DNA of 64,000 bases from Intrasporangium calvum DSM 43043. Its GTDB lineage: Bacteria; Actinomycetota; Actinomycetes; Actinomycetales; Dermatophilaceae. The stretch covers positions 1,984,001-2,048,000 of the forward strand of contig NC_014830.1 in assembly GCF_000184685.1 (NCBI RefSeq), read 5' to 3'. The stretch's first letter is position 1. Every line of letters starts with the position of its first letter. Below the pieces are notes generated by a model. It was not told the DNA's origin. It saw only the letters and a program-made list of their open reading frames with translations, and searched no databases. A program made the position numbers and the translations under genes. This document shows, one piece after another, positions 1-10,658 of this stretch.

Positions 1-33
1 CGTGGCCGCCCCCGGCGCAGCAGAGCTCTCCTG

Positions 34-54
34 CCGTATGCCGCTGGGCTCGCT
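34..54 (+). repeat. Dispersed 19-bp repeat, copy 1
   Basis: CCGTATGCCGCTGGGCTCG followed by CT. It lies beyond the 3' end of the response-regulator remnant and is a full match to the dispersed repeat consensus of this window. Confidence 0.85.
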
Positions 55-61
55 GGCGGGG

Positions 62-384
62 TCAGGCTTCCGGCCGCACCAGCCCCGTCTCGTAGGCGAG
101 GACGACCGCCTGGACCCGATCCCGGCGGCTCAGCTTGCCGAGGACGTGACGACGTGGGTCTTGACCGTCGCCTCGGCGTGGATGGCGGCGAACGCGTACT
201 CGTCGAGGTCGAAGGTCGTCACGACGACCACGCGGGGCGGGGCGGGATGCGCGAGGAGCCGCCGCGTCGCCTCGATCCCGTCGACCCGCGGCATGCGCAC
301 GTCCATGAGGACCACGTCGACCCGACGGCGGAGGCACAGCTCGACGATCGCCGCCCCGTCGACCGCGTCCCTGAAGCTCAGCCC
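62..384 (-). pseudogene. Remnant of a NarL/LuxR-type response regulator
   Basis: Translation from about 384 down gives the middle of a receiver domain, with a VVLMDVRMPRVDG phospho-acceptor region and a VVVVTTFDLDEY strand. It then jumps directly into the end of a LuxR HTH (AEATVKTHV), and after a one-base frameshift near 130 continues in another frame as RRDRVQAVVLAYETGLV. About 45 N-terminal residues, including the acidic pair, are missing. So are roughly 110 residues between receiver and HTH. The fragment abuts the stop codon of the next gene, so this may be a rearrangement junction. Non-functional with high confidence; the cognate kinase is not in view. Confidence 0.75.
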
Positions 385-1734
385 TCAGCGGTGCTGGGCG
401 GACCACGCCGAGCTGCTCGCGGCGTCGGCGATCGCGTCAGCCACCTCGCGGTGGCCGGAGGTGATCAGACCGGTGGTGACCCGGATGTGCGGCTCCCCGT
501 CACGGCTGTCGACGACGAACGGGCCACCTGGCGCGACCGCGATGCCCTCGCTCGCGAGCCGGAGCACAGCGGCCGACTCGTCCCGCACCGGAACCCAGAT
601 GTTGAGCCCGTCCGTCCCGGGCACCGAGATGCCGTGCTCGGCCAGCCGGGTGGTGACGAGTCCGCGGCGGCGGGCGTACTCCGCCCGGGCTGAGCGCACC
701 TTGGCCGTGGACTGCGGATCCGTGAGCAGGGCCGCGAGGGCGCGCTGGAGCAGCCGGCTGCTCCAGCCCTGCCCCAGTGCCCTGGCGTGGCGGATCGGGG
801 CGAGGAGGGGGGCCGGCCCGGTCAGTGCGGCGAGCCGCAGATCCGGGCCGTAGGACTTGCTGAAGCTGCGGATGTGCAGCACCTGGTCCGGGATCCACGC
901 GCCGAGGCTCAGCGCTGGGGAGGAGGCGATGTCGCCGGCGGAGTCGTCCTCGATGACGAGGCAGGACGTCGGGGCCAGCAGGTTCGCGAGCCGCCTGGCG
1001 CGGGTGGGGGTGAGGGAGACGCCGGTGGGATTCTGGCCGCGCGGCTGGACGATGATGGCCGCCGGCCTGCGTCCGAGGCGGGCTGCGACGTCGTCGAGGT
1101 CAGGACCGCTGTGGTCGAGGCGGACGGGTTGGACCACCACTCCACGGTCCTCGAGGAGGTCGAGCAGGACGGGGAACCCCGGGCTCTCCACGACGACGCG
1201 GTCGCCGGCCCGCAGGAGAGTCCGGGTGATGAGGTCCAGCGCATCCATGGCCCCGTCGACGACGAGCAGGTCGTCCACGGGAGCCGGCCAGTCCGCCAGC
1301 AGGATGTCCCGAAGCTCGGGCAGGACGGGGTCGTCGAGGTAGCTGCTCGGGGCGATGGGTCCGTCCAGGCGGTCGAGCAGGTCGGCGAGATCCGGCAGCA
1401 GGGCGGGGTCGGGCACGCCGGTCGACAGGTCGAGGCGGTTGCCCGTCTCGCGACTGAGCGCGGTGGAGTACCGTTCGCCGCCACGGTTGGCCGGCGCCAC
1501 CGTCGTACCGCGTCGCCCGTCCGAGCGGATGGCGCCGGAGCGAGCGAGCAGCTGCCAGGCGGCGCTGACCGTGGTGGGGGAGAGCATCAGCTCCTGGGCG
1601 ACCTGTCGGATCGGCGGCAACCGGTCGCCGGGAGCGAGGACGCCGTCGCGGATGGCGACGGAGACCGCGTGCGCGAGTCCCTTGCTCGTCGGCGACTCCA
1701 GCCGTTCTTCCAGGCCTGAGAGCACGTCACGCAT
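385..1734 (-). CDS. MocR-family GntR/aminotransferase-fold transcriptional regulator
   Basis: 449 aa. Residues ~15-80 form a GntR winged helix (LPPIRQVAQELMLSPTTVSAAW). Residues ~100-440 are a type I aminotransferase fold with the PLP-binding lysine in SFSKS (K293) and the NPTG motif near 235. Such proteins use PLP or an amino-acid adduct as effector rather than catalysing a reaction, and usually control a divergent catabolic or B6 gene. Here the divergent neighbours are an aldehyde dehydrogenase and an aminotransferase, so it probably activates that pair. The ATG start is supported by TACAGT (1741-1746) six bases upstream, indicating a leaderless transcript. The family is clear; the effector is unknown. 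Confidence 0.9.
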   Translation of the reverse strand: MRDVLSGLEERLESPTSKGLAHAVSVAIRDGVLAPGDRLPPIRQVAQELMLSPTTVSAAWQLLARSGAIRSDGRRGTTVAPANRGGERYSTALSRETGNRLDLSTGVPDPALLPDLADLLDRLDGPIAPSSYLDDPVLPELRDILLADWPAPVDDLLVVDGAMDALDLITRTLLRAGDRVVVESPGFPVLLDLLEDRGVVVQPVRLDHSGPDLDDVAARLGRRPAAIIVQPRGQNPTGVSLTPTRARRLANLLAPTSCLVIEDDSAGDIASSPALSLGAWIPDQVLHIRSFSKSYGPDLRLAALTGPAPLLAPIRHARALGQGWSSRLLQRALAALLTDPQSTAKVRSARAEYARRRGLVTTRLAEHGISVPGTDGLNIWVPVRDESAAVLRLASEGIAVAPGGPFVVDSRDGEPHIRVTTGLITSGHREVADAIADAASSSAWSAQHR

Positions 1735-1793
1735 GTTTGTACTGTAGCGATCGCACCTTTGTATGGCTATCACCTGACACGTAATCTGAGCCC
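1735..1793. promoter_or_regulatory. Divergent promoter region with MocR-type direct repeats
   Basis: Direct repeats TTTGTACTG (1736-1744) and TTTGTATGG (1758-1766) start 22 bp apart, two helical turns, as in known MocR operators. TACAGT on the minus strand (1741-1746) and TAATCT on the plus strand (1782-1787) each lie six bases from the flanking ATG, so both genes look leaderless. The first repeat overlaps the regulator's own -10 box, which would fit autoregulation. Confidence 0.6.
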
Positions 1794-3305
1794 ATGGACG
1801 ACACGAACCCACCTGCCGCGCGCACGCTTGACCACTGGATCTCCGGAGCGCGCGTGTCCGGGACCTCGAGCCGCACCTCGCCCGTCTTCGACCCGGCCAC
1901 CGGGCAGACGACCGCCATGGTCCCCCTCGCGTCCAAGGACGAGGTCGACGCCGCGGTGAAGACGGCCGTCGCGGCCGCGAGCGATTGGCGGCACAGCTCC
2001 CTGTCACGTCGGGCGGCCGTACTCTTCGCCTTCCGTGAGCTGCTGCACGCCCGGACGGACGAGCTCGCGGCGATCGTCACGTCCGAGCACGGCAAGGTCC
2101 TCTCGGACGCGGCCGGGGAGATCGCGCGGGGTCTCGAGAACGTCGAGTTCGCGACCGGCATCCCGCAGCTGCTCAAGGGCGGGTTCAGTGAGCAGGCGTC
2201 GGCGGGAGTGGACGTCTACAGTCTGCGGCAGCCGCTCGGTGTCGTCGCCGGCATCACCCCGTTCAACTTCCCTGTCATGGTGCCCTTGTGGATGTGCGCC
2301 AACGCCATCGCCTGCGGCAACGCCTTCATCCTCAAGCCGAGCGAGAAGGACCCCTCGGCCGCGCTCTTCCTCGCCGAGCTGTGGAAGGAGGCCGGCCTGC
2401 CCGACGGCGTCTTCACGGTCGTCCACGGGGACAAGGAGGCCGTCGACACGATCCTTGACCACGAGGACATCGCGGCCGTCAGCTTCGTCGGCTCGACCCC
2501 GGTCGCCAGGTACATCTACGAGCGCGGCACCGCCAACGGCAAGCGGGTCCAGGCCCTCGGCGGGGCGAAGAACCACGCCCTCGTCCTGCCCGACGCCGAC
2601 ATCGACCTGGCCGCCGACGCCATCGTCTCGGCCGCCTATGGCGCCGCCGGCGAGCGCTGCATGGCGCTGTCCGTGGCCGTGGCCGTCGGCGACGTGGCTG
2701 ACGACCTCGTCTCGGCCATCCAGGAGCGGCTCCCGTCGCTCAGAGTGGGACCCGGGGCCGAGCCCGGCACCGACATGGGTCCGCTCATCACCCGCGAGCA
2801 CCGCGACCGGGTGGCCGGGTACATCGGTGCCGGCGCAGAGGCCGGCGCGAAGGTCGTCGTCGACGGGCGCGAGCAGGCCGTGCCCGAGGGGGGCTTCTTC
2901 CTCGGGATGACGTTGCTCGACGAGGTGACGCCACAGATGACGGTCTACACCGACGAGATCTTCGGACCGGTGCTCTCGGTCGTTCGGGTCGCCACCTTCG
3001 ACGAGGGGCTGGCCCTGATCAACGCGAACCAGTACGCCAACGGCACCGCCATCTTCACCCGGGACGGGGGCGCCGCCCGGAAGTTCAAGTCCGAGGTTCA
3101 GGTCGGGATGGTCGGGGTCAACGTGCCGATCCCGGTTCCCGTCGCCTACTACTCGTTCGGCGGCTGGAAGGACTCCCTCTTCGGCGACACGCACATGTAC
3201 GGCCCTGAGGGGGTCAGCTTCTACACCCGCGGCAAGGTCGTCACGGAACGCTGGCCCGACCCGGCCACGTCGAGCGTCGACCTCGGCTTCCCCCGGACCC
3301 GTTGA
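1794..3305 (+). CDS. mmsA: CoA-acylating methylmalonate/malonate-semialdehyde dehydrogenase (MmsA-type)
   Basis: 503 aa, full length for the family. ALDH fold with the TPFNFP segment (~155-160), a KPSEKDP cofactor region (~181) and the catalytic cysteine in GAAGERCM (C289). The latter is typical of the CoA-dependent MmsA branch, which makes acetyl-CoA or propionyl-CoA plus CO2 from malonate or methylmalonate semialdehyde. It is followed 14 bp later by a class III aminotransferase, and the MocR regulator is divergent. Together these suggest transamination of beta-alanine (or a similar omega-amino acid) and oxidation of the semialdehyde. Substrate choice is inference; valine or inositol catabolism is the alternative. 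Cytoplasmic. Confidence 0.85.
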   Translation: MDDTNPPAARTLDHWISGARVSGTSSRTSPVFDPATGQTTAMVPLASKDEVDAAVKTAVAAASDWRHSSLSRRAAVLFAFRELLHARTDELAAIVTSEHGKVLSDAAGEIARGLENVEFATGIPQLLKGGFSEQASAGVDVYSLRQPLGVVAGITPFNFPVMVPLWMCANAIACGNAFILKPSEKDPSAALFLAELWKEAGLPDGVFTVVHGDKEAVDTILDHEDIAAVSFVGSTPVARYIYERGTANGKRVQALGGAKNHALVLPDADIDLAADAIVSAAYGAAGERCMALSVAVAVGDVADDLVSAIQERLPSLRVGPGAEPGTDMGPLITREHRDRVAGYIGAGAEAGAKVVVDGREQAVPEGGFFLGMTLLDEVTPQMTVYTDEIFGPVLSVVRVATFDEGLALINANQYANGTAIFTRDGGAARKFKSEVQVGMVGVNVPIPVPVAYYSFGGWKDSLFGDTHMYGPEGVSFYTRGKVVTERWPDPATSSVDLGFPRTR

Positions 3306-3319
3306 GACGAGGAGGACCC

Positions 3320-4705
3320 ATGACTCACACGACGACACCCACGGCCTCCTTCACCGAGCGGATGGCAGGCCTCGACGAAGCGGCCGTGCGCCGGCTCGAC
3401 CGGGACCACGTCTTCCACTCGTGGTCCGCCCAAGCCCTGATCGACCCGCTCCCCATCGCCAGGGCCGAGGGGTCCTACTTCTGGGACCACGCCGGGAAGC
3501 GATACCTCGACTTCAGCTCCCAACTGGTCAACATCAACATCGGCTACCAGCACCCCAAGGTCGTCGCCGCCATCCAGGAGCAGGCCGCCCGGCTCGCCAC
3601 GATCCAGCCGGCCTTCGCCAACGACGCGCGCAGCGAGGCCGCTCGGCTCATCGCCGAGGTCGCGCCGGAGGGGCTCGACCGGGTCTTCTTCACCAACGGC
3701 GGTGCCGAGGCGAACGAGAACGCCATCCGGATGGCCCGACTGCACACCGGCCGGCACAAGGTCCTGGCGACCTACCGCAGCTACCACGGAGCGACGGCGG
3801 GTTCGATCACCCTCACCGGCGACCCGCGCCGCTGGCCCTCGGAGCCCGGGCAGCCCGGCATCGTCCATTTCTGGGGCCCCTACACCTACCGCTCGGCGTT
3901 CCACTCGGAGACCGAGGAGCAGGAGCGCGAGCGGGCGTTGGCCCACCTGCGCGACACGCTCATGGTCGAGGGGCCGCACACCGTGGCCGCCATCATCCTC
4001 GAGACCGTCGTGGGCACGAACGGCATTCTCGTCCCGCCGGAGGGCTACCTGCAGGGTGTGCGGGCGATCTGCGACGAGTTCGGCATCATGCTGATCGCCG
4101 ACGAGGTGATGGCCGGGTTCGGGCGCTGCGGCGAGTGGTTCGCCGTCGACCACTGGGGCGTGGTGCCCGACCTCATCACCTTCGCCAAGGGAGTCAACTC
4201 CGGCTACGTCCCGCTCGGCGGAGTCATCATCTCCGACCCGATCGCCGACACCTTCCAGGAGCGCGCCTACCCCGGCGGCCTGACCTACTCAGGGCACCCG
4301 CTCGCCTGCGCCTCGGCCGTCGCCTCCATCACCGCCTTCCACGAGGAGGGAATCGTCGACCACGCGCGGCGCCTCGGCGCGGACGTCATCGGCCCACGCC
4401 TGCGTGAGATCGCCGCGAAGCACGCCAGCGTCGGCGACGTCCGCGGGCTCGGCGTCTTCTGGGCCGTGGAGCTCGTCACGAACCGTGAGACCCGCGACCC
4501 GCTGGTGCCGTTCAACGCGGCCGGCGACGCCGCCAAGCCGATGGCCGCCTTCGCGGCGGCGTGCAAGGAGCGCGGCCTCTGGCCGTTCACCCACTTCAAC
4601 CGGACCCACGTCGTGCCCCCCTGCACGACCACGGCGGAGGAGGCCGAGGAGGGCCTGGCCATCCTCGACGAGGCCCTCGACGTCGCCGACACCTTCACGC
4701 ACTGA
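3320..4705 (+). CDS. Class III (omega) aminotransferase, beta-alanine/taurine-pyruvate type
   Basis: 461 aa PLP enzyme. It shows the NGGAEANE phosphate-binding region (~126-133), the cofactor aspartate in LIADEVMAGFGR (D261) and the Schiff-base lysine in TFAKGVNSGY (K290). The ATG at 3320 is chosen over an upstream TTG because GAGGAGG lies just before it. The gene is in an operon with the MmsA-type dehydrogenase, to which it would deliver a semialdehyde. The exact amino donor (beta-alanine, taurine, GABA) cannot be told from sequence. It ends before a strong hairpin. Confidence 0.85.
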   Translation: MTHTTTPTASFTERMAGLDEAAVRRLDRDHVFHSWSAQALIDPLPIARAEGSYFWDHAGKRYLDFSSQLVNINIGYQHPKVVAAIQEQAARLATIQPAFANDARSEAARLIAEVAPEGLDRVFFTNGGAEANENAIRMARLHTGRHKVLATYRSYHGATAGSITLTGDPRRWPSEPGQPGIVHFWGPYTYRSAFHSETEEQERERALAHLRDTLMVEGPHTVAAIILETVVGTNGILVPPEGYLQGVRAICDEFGIMLIADEVMAGFGRCGEWFAVDHWGVVPDLITFAKGVNSGYVPLGGVIISDPIADTFQERAYPGGLTYSGHPLACASAVASITAFHEEGIVDHARRLGADVIGPRLREIAAKHASVGDVRGLGVFWAVELVTNRETRDPLVPFNAAGDAAKPMAAFAAACKERGLWPFTHFNRTHVVPPCTTTAEEAEEGLAILDEALDVADTFTH

Positions 4706-4719
4706 CGACCGATCCCGAC

Positions 4720-4766
4720 AGCAGCTCGTCCGCCGCGCCGCCGACGCACGCGGCGGACGAGCTGCT
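4720..4766. terminator. Bidirectional hairpin between convergent genes
   Basis: A perfect 18-bp stem (4720-4737 with 4749-4766) and an 11-base loop lie just after the aminotransferase stop. There is no T-run, as is common for high-GC actinobacterial terminators. Confidence 0.75.
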
Positions 4767-4808
4767 CTTGAGCTGGTGGAGCGTGGGGTGGCTTGGGCTG
4801 GAAGGGAA

Positions 4809-4823
4809 CCCAGCGGCATACGG
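4809..4823 (-). repeat. Dispersed repeat, copy 2
   Basis: CCCAGCGGCATACGG, the reverse complement of the consensus core. It lies immediately downstream of the RecB-like gene stop, in the convergent intergenic space. Confidence 0.8.
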
Positions 4824-4824
4824 A

Positions 4825-5664
4825 CTAGTCGTCGATCTCGACGAGACCGCTGGCGGACGGGTCGACCGCGCGGATGGCGGCGTCCTCCGGGAGGTCCGGG
4901 GGAGTGCCGCCCCACGCGGGGCACAGCGCCCGGTGCTCGCACCAGTCACACAGCCGGCTCGGACTCGGCTGCCAGTCGCCGAGCCGCGCAGCCCGCTCGA
5001 TGGCCGCCCACAGCGCCTTGATCTTCCGCTCCACGGCCAGGAGGTCCTGCTCGTCCGGGCGGTAGCGCACGATCTCGCCGTTCCCGAGGTAGACCAGCTG
5101 CAGGAGCCGGGGCACCTCACCTCGCAGCCGCCAGAGCACGAGTGCGTAGAACTTCATCTGGAACAGGGCCTTGCCCTCGAACCGCTCGGAGGGCGACCGG
5201 CCCGTCTTGTAGTCCACGACCCGCATCGCCCCGTCCGGTGCCACGTCGAGACGGTCGACGTAGCCGCGCAGGACGAGACCGTCGATCTCCGTCTCGACGT
5301 ACAGCTCCCGCTCGGCGGGCTCGAGCCGGGTGGGGTCCTCCAGGCCGAACCAGGTCTCGAGCAGCGACCCCGCGCCGGAGAACCACTCGTCGGTGCGTCC
5401 GTCGTGCTCAGCCAGGAGCGAGAGCATCTCCGGCTCCTCCGCAGCGATCCGCTCCCACTCCTGCGGCACCAGCCCGACCGCCGCCTCGAGGGTGCGCTCG
5501 GACGTGGGCAGGTCGAAGAGCCGCTCGAGGACCGCGTGCACCAACGTCCCGCGTGCCGTGGCCGCCGTCGGCGGCGACGGAAGCTTGTCGATGACGCGGA
5601 AGCGGTAGAGCATCGGGCACGTCATGAAGTCGGAGGCGCGACTCGGCGACAGGGCGGAAACCAT
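4825..5664 (-). CDS. RecB-family PD-(D/E)XK exonuclease with 4Fe-4S cysteines
   Basis: 279 aa. The nuclease core has D137 in GYVDRLD and D151/K153 in VVDYKTG, the D-...-(D/E)XK active site. A cysteine before the core (C16, TCPMLYRF) and three after it (C239, C242, C248 in CDWCEHRALC) match the AddB/Cas4-type iron-sulfur staple. The ATG at 5664 is preferred because TACAGT (5672-5677) lies seven bases upstream, a leaderless arrangement; an upstream in-frame ATG would extend it by 23 poorly conserved residues. This stand-alone form is common next to actinobacterial proteasome loci. Its role in DNA repair is inferred from the fold. Confidence 0.88.
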   Translation of the reverse strand: MVSALSPSRASDFMTCPMLYRFRVIDKLPSPPTAATARGTLVHAVLERLFDLPTSERTLEAAVGLVPQEWERIAAEEPEMLSLLAEHDGRTDEWFSGAGSLLETWFGLEDPTRLEPAERELYVETEIDGLVLRGYVDRLDVAPDGAMRVVDYKTGRSPSERFEGKALFQMKFYALVLWRLRGEVPRLLQLVYLGNGEIVRYRPDEQDLLAVERKIKALWAAIERAARLGDWQPSPSRLCDWCEHRALCPAWGGTPPDLPEDAAIRAVDPSASGLVEIDD

Positions 5665-5753
5665 GAGCCCGACTGTAGGGCGAGGGTCCGACACCGCCCA
5701 CGGCACACGCCGCGAGCCAGCGTCAGGGGCCACGCCCGCATAGGCTTCCCGTC

Positions 5754-6914
5754 ATGACCTCACCTGCGCCGGACGACTCCCGACACCACGGGTGGCGCAT
5801 CGGCACCATCGCCGGGTCGCCCGTCTACATCGCCCGGTCATGGCCGGTCATCGCGGTGCTCATCATCGCGGTCTTCGGACCGGCGCTCGGCCGGTCCGAC
5901 CGCAGCGCCTCCTACGGCTACCTCGTCGCGGCCGGCTACGCCGGGCTCCTCCTCGGCTCCGTGCTCGTCCACGAGGCGGCGCACGCCTTGGCGGCCAGGG
6001 CCAGGGGTCACTCGGTCGGGCGGATCGTCGCGGACGTGTGGGGCGGGCACACCGTCTACGACGCGACCCGTTCGTCGCCCGGGACGACGGCGATCGTCGC
6101 CGTCGTCGGCCCGCTGTCCAACCTCGCGCTGGCGGTCCCGGCGTGGGCGGCTGGGACGACGGTGACCAACGAGACCGCCGCGACCCTCCTGCTCATCGTC
6201 GCGCGGGCCAACCTTCTCGTCGGCCTGTTCAACCTGCTGCCGGGACTCCCGTTGGACGGCGGCCAGATCGTCAGCGCGCTCGTCTGGCGCGTCACCGGCC
6301 GCAAGGGCGCCGGACTCGTCGCCGCCGGCTGGCTCGGGCGGGCGATGGCGGTCGCCACGGTCCTGTGGTTCGCCGGACTCCCCCTCCTCGAGGGGGAGGG
6401 GATCGCGTTGTTCCAGATCGTCTGGCCGGTCGCCATCGCCTTCTTCCTCTGGCAGGGCGCGACCCAGGCCATCCGGGCCGGCGCCATCACCGACGCGACC
6501 TCCGGCCCGGTCGAGTCCGTCCTGGAGCCGGTGCTGCTCCTGCCGGCGAGCGACTCCTTGGCGGACGTGCACCGCCGGGCAGCCGGGGCCGGCGCCGAGT
6601 CGACCTGGCTGGTGGCAACGGACGACGGCGGTTGGCCCTTCGGCCTGTTCGACCCCGCTGCGGCAGGCGAGGTCCCCCCGGGTGCAGCGGCGACCACACC
6701 GCTCGGCGCCGTCGTGACTTCCCAGCCCGCGGACTGGGTGGTCTCGCTCGCGCCGGACGCCGTGCTCACCGAGCTGGTGCGAGCCATGAGCGAACGCAAC
6801 CTCCCGGTGGCGGTGGTGGTCGACGAGACCACCCGGCGCGTCAGGGGCCTGGTGACCGCGGAGCGCATCAACACCGTCGTCGGCTCGGCCCTCGCCCGCC
6901 GACGGCGCGCCTGA
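5754..6914 (+). CDS. Site-2 protease family (M50) membrane metalloprotease with CBS-like C-terminus
   Basis: 386 aa. Several membrane segments lie within residues 30-235. The zinc site is HEAAH (73-77), with the third ligand D168 in NLLPGLPLDGG. The soluble C-terminal part (~250-380) looks like a CBS-domain pair (ending VRGLVTAERI), probably a nucleotide-sensing regulatory unit. TAGGCT (5741-5746) is seven bases before the ATG, so the transcript is likely leaderless. These Rip3-like proteases cleave membrane proteins such as anti-sigma factors; the substrate here is unknown. It is divergent from the RecB-like gene. Confidence 0.88.
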   Translation: MTSPAPDDSRHHGWRIGTIAGSPVYIARSWPVIAVLIIAVFGPALGRSDRSASYGYLVAAGYAGLLLGSVLVHEAAHALAARARGHSVGRIVADVWGGHTVYDATRSSPGTTAIVAVVGPLSNLALAVPAWAAGTTVTNETAATLLLIVARANLLVGLFNLLPGLPLDGGQIVSALVWRVTGRKGAGLVAAGWLGRAMAVATVLWFAGLPLLEGEGIALFQIVWPVAIAFFLWQGATQAIRAGAITDATSGPVESVLEPVLLLPASDSLADVHRRAAGAGAESTWLVATDDGGWPFGLFDPAAAGEVPPGAAATTPLGAVVTSQPADWVVSLAPDAVLTELVRAMSERNLPVAVVVDETTRRVRGLVTAERINTVVGSALARRRRA

Positions 6915-7089
6915 CCGGGGGGACCGCACTCTCGGCCTCCCGACGGACGGGTGCTGACGTTCCTCCATCCACATCCCCTCGGCGCCGAGCCGGTCGTCCA
7001 CAGCCGCGGCCGCAGTCGAAGCACGCATGACGGGCATGACGCACGCTCCTCAGTACCCGCCCACCCGGGCCGACGAAGGGAGCACAGCG

Positions 7090-8661
<1,572 letters not shown>

Positions 8662-8713
8662 GACCCCTCGCGCACCGACGCAGGGGTCAGCGTGGCGGAT
8701 GAGGAGGCCCGAG

Positions 8714-10561
8714 ATGACCGACGACAGCAGGAACGAGGAGGCCCGGGCCCACGGGCTCGGAGACCCCGGATCGGCTGCGGAGACGAGCCCGCGTTCCGAG
8801 CCGATCAGCCCAGTGCGGGGCGCCGACGGTGCCCCAGCGACAGCAGCCGGTCCCGGGCGTGCGGACCGTGAGCTCGAGGCGCTGAGGAGCGAGGTGCGGG
8901 CCCTTCGCGACGCCGCCCGGACCTCTCCGCAGCAGTCCCGCGAGCTGGAGGCCCGCCTCAGCCACCTCCAGTCGTCCCTCCAGTCGCTCTCCACGCAGAA
9001 CGAGCGGCTCGTGCGCACGTTGAAGGAGGCTCGCGAGCAGATCATCACGCTCAAGCAGGAGGTCGACCGGCTCGCCCAGCCGCCCAGCACCTACGGGCTC
9101 ATTCTCGACGCGCCGACCGAGGGATCCGTCGACATCCTCACCGGCGGCCGCAAGATGCGCGTGGCCGTGAGCCCGTCCGTGGCGCCGGAGGACCTCGCGC
9201 TGGGCCGCGAGGTGATGCTCAACGAGGCCCTCAACGTCGTCTCGGCGCACGGGTACGAGCGCGTCGGCGAGGTCGTCACCGTCAAGGACAAGCTCGGCGA
9301 CGACCGGGTGGTCGTCGTCACGCACGGCGACGAGGAACGGGTGTGCCGCATCGCGACGCCCCTGCTCGGCGAGCGGATCCGCGTCGGTGACTCGCTGACT
9401 CTCGACTCTCGGTCCAACTTCGTCCACGAGCTGATCCCCAAGCTCGAGGTGGAGGAGCTCGTCCTCGAGGAGGTGCCGGACGTCGCCTACGAGGACATCG
9501 GTGGCCTCGCCGGCCAGATCGAGCAGATCCGCGACGCGGTGGAGCTGCCCTTCCTGCACCCAGAGCTGTTCAAGGAGCACGCCCTCAAGCCGCCGAAGGG
9601 TGTCCTGCTCTACGGGCCGCCCGGCTGTGGCAAGACACTCATCGCCAAGGCCGTCGCCGCCTCGCTGGCCCGCCAGGTCGCGGAGCGGTCCGGCAAGGAG
9701 ACCGAGAAGGGCTACTTCCTCAACATCAAGGGCCCCGAGCTGCTCAACAAGTACGTCGGTGAGACCGAGCGGCACATCCGCCTCATCTTCCAGCGGGCCC
9801 GCGAGAAGGCCTCCGACGGCACGCCCGTCGTCGTCTTCTTCGACGAGATGGACTCGCTCTTCCGGACCCGTGGCTCCGGCGTGTCCAGCGACGTGGAGAC
9901 GACGATCGTCCCGCAGCTCCTCGCCGAGATCGACGGGGTGGAACGGCTCGAGAACGTCATCGTCATCGGCGCCTCGAACCGGGAGGACATGATCGACCCG
10001 GCGATCCTGCGGCCGGGACGTCTCGACGCGAAGATCAAGATCGAGCGGCCGGACGCCGAGAGCGCCCGGGACATCTTCAGCAAGTACCTCGTCACCTCCC
10101 TCCCGCTGCACGAGCACGACCTCACGATCCACGGCGGTGACCGGGATGCCACGGTGGAGGCGATGATCACCGCGGCCGTCGAGCGGATGTACTCCGAGAC
10201 GGAGGAGAACCGCTTCCTCGAGGTGACCTACCAGGGCGGCGACAAGGAGATCCTCTACTTCAAGGACTTCAACTCGGGCGCGATGATCCAGAACATCGTC
10301 GACCGGGCGAAGAAGCTCGCGATCAAGGACTTCCTCCTGACGGGCCAGAAGGGCATCCGGGTCGAGCACATCCTCGCCAGCTGCGTCGACGAGTTCAAGG
10401 AGAACGAGGACCTGCCCAACACGACGAACCCCGACGACTGGGCCCGGATCAGCGGCAAGAAGGGCGAGCGCATCGTCTACATCCGGACCCTCATGAAGGG
10501 CAAGGAGGGCACGGAGCCCGGCCGCTCCATCGCCACGGCCAACACCGGGCAGTACCTGTGA
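8714..10561 (+). CDS. arc: Proteasome-associated AAA+ ATPase Arc/Mpa
   Basis: 615 aa. An N-terminal coiled coil (~50-120) captures Pup. Tandem OB domains (~125-240) form the threading ring. The AAA+ module has Walker A GPPGCGKT (301-308) and Walker [13 protein letters not shown]. The protein ends in GQYL, the penultimate-tyrosine tail that docks into the alpha ring of the 20S core and opens its gate. The start at 8714 is chosen over an in-frame ATG at 8699 because GAGGAGG lies 8701-8707. It unfolds pupylated proteins for degradation by PrcAB. It is the first gene of the Pup-proteasome locus and ends at a repeat-derived terminator. Confidence 0.97.
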   Translation: MTDDSRNEEARAHGLGDPGSAAETSPRSEPISPVRGADGAPATAAGPGRADRELEALRSEVRALRDAARTSPQQSRELEARLSHLQSSLQSLSTQNERLVRTLKEAREQIITLKQEVDRLAQPPSTYGLILDAPTEGSVDILTGGRKMRVAVSPSVAPEDLALGREVMLNEALNVVSAHGYERVGEVVTVKDKLGDDRVVVVTHGDEERVCRIATPLLGERIRVGDSLTLDSRSNFVHELIPKLEVEELVLEEVPDVAYEDIGGLAGQIEQIRDAVELPFLHPELFKEHALKPPKGVLLYGPPGCGKTLIAKAVAASLARQVAERSGKETEKGYFLNIKGPELLNKYVGETERHIRLIFQRAREKASDGTPVVVFFDEMDSLFRTRGSGVSSDVETTIVPQLLAEIDGVERLENVIVIGASNREDMIDPAILRPGRLDAKIKIERPDAESARDIFSKYLVTSLPLHEHDLTIHGGDRDATVEAMITAAVERMYSETEENRFLEVTYQGGDKEILYFKDFNSGAMIQNIVDRAKKLAIKDFLLTGQKGIRVEHILASCVDEFKENEDLPNTTNPDDWARISGKKGERIVYIRTLMKGKEGTEPGRSIATANTGQYL

Positions 10562-10603
10562 CCCCACCCTCCGCCGGGCCGGCACCCAAGGGGCGCTCCC
10601 GAC

Positions 10604-10656
10604 GCGAGCCGGCTCAGCGGCATACGGCAGATGACGGCGTATGCCGCTGAGCTCGC
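10604..10656. terminator. Bidirectional terminator built from two inverted copies of the dispersed repeat
   Basis: GCTCAGCGGCATACG (10612-10626) and its exact complement (10638-10652) form a 15-bp stem with an 11-base loop. GCGAG/CTCGC extends it across a CCGG bulge. It sits between the convergent arc and DUF3054 genes. Confidence 0.85.
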
Positions 10657-10658
10657 TC

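Noticed and set aside
6915-7089. TCGTCCACAG as a DnaA box/origin
   Set aside because: A single imperfect box with no cluster, AT-rich stretch or dnaA/dnaN gene nearby.
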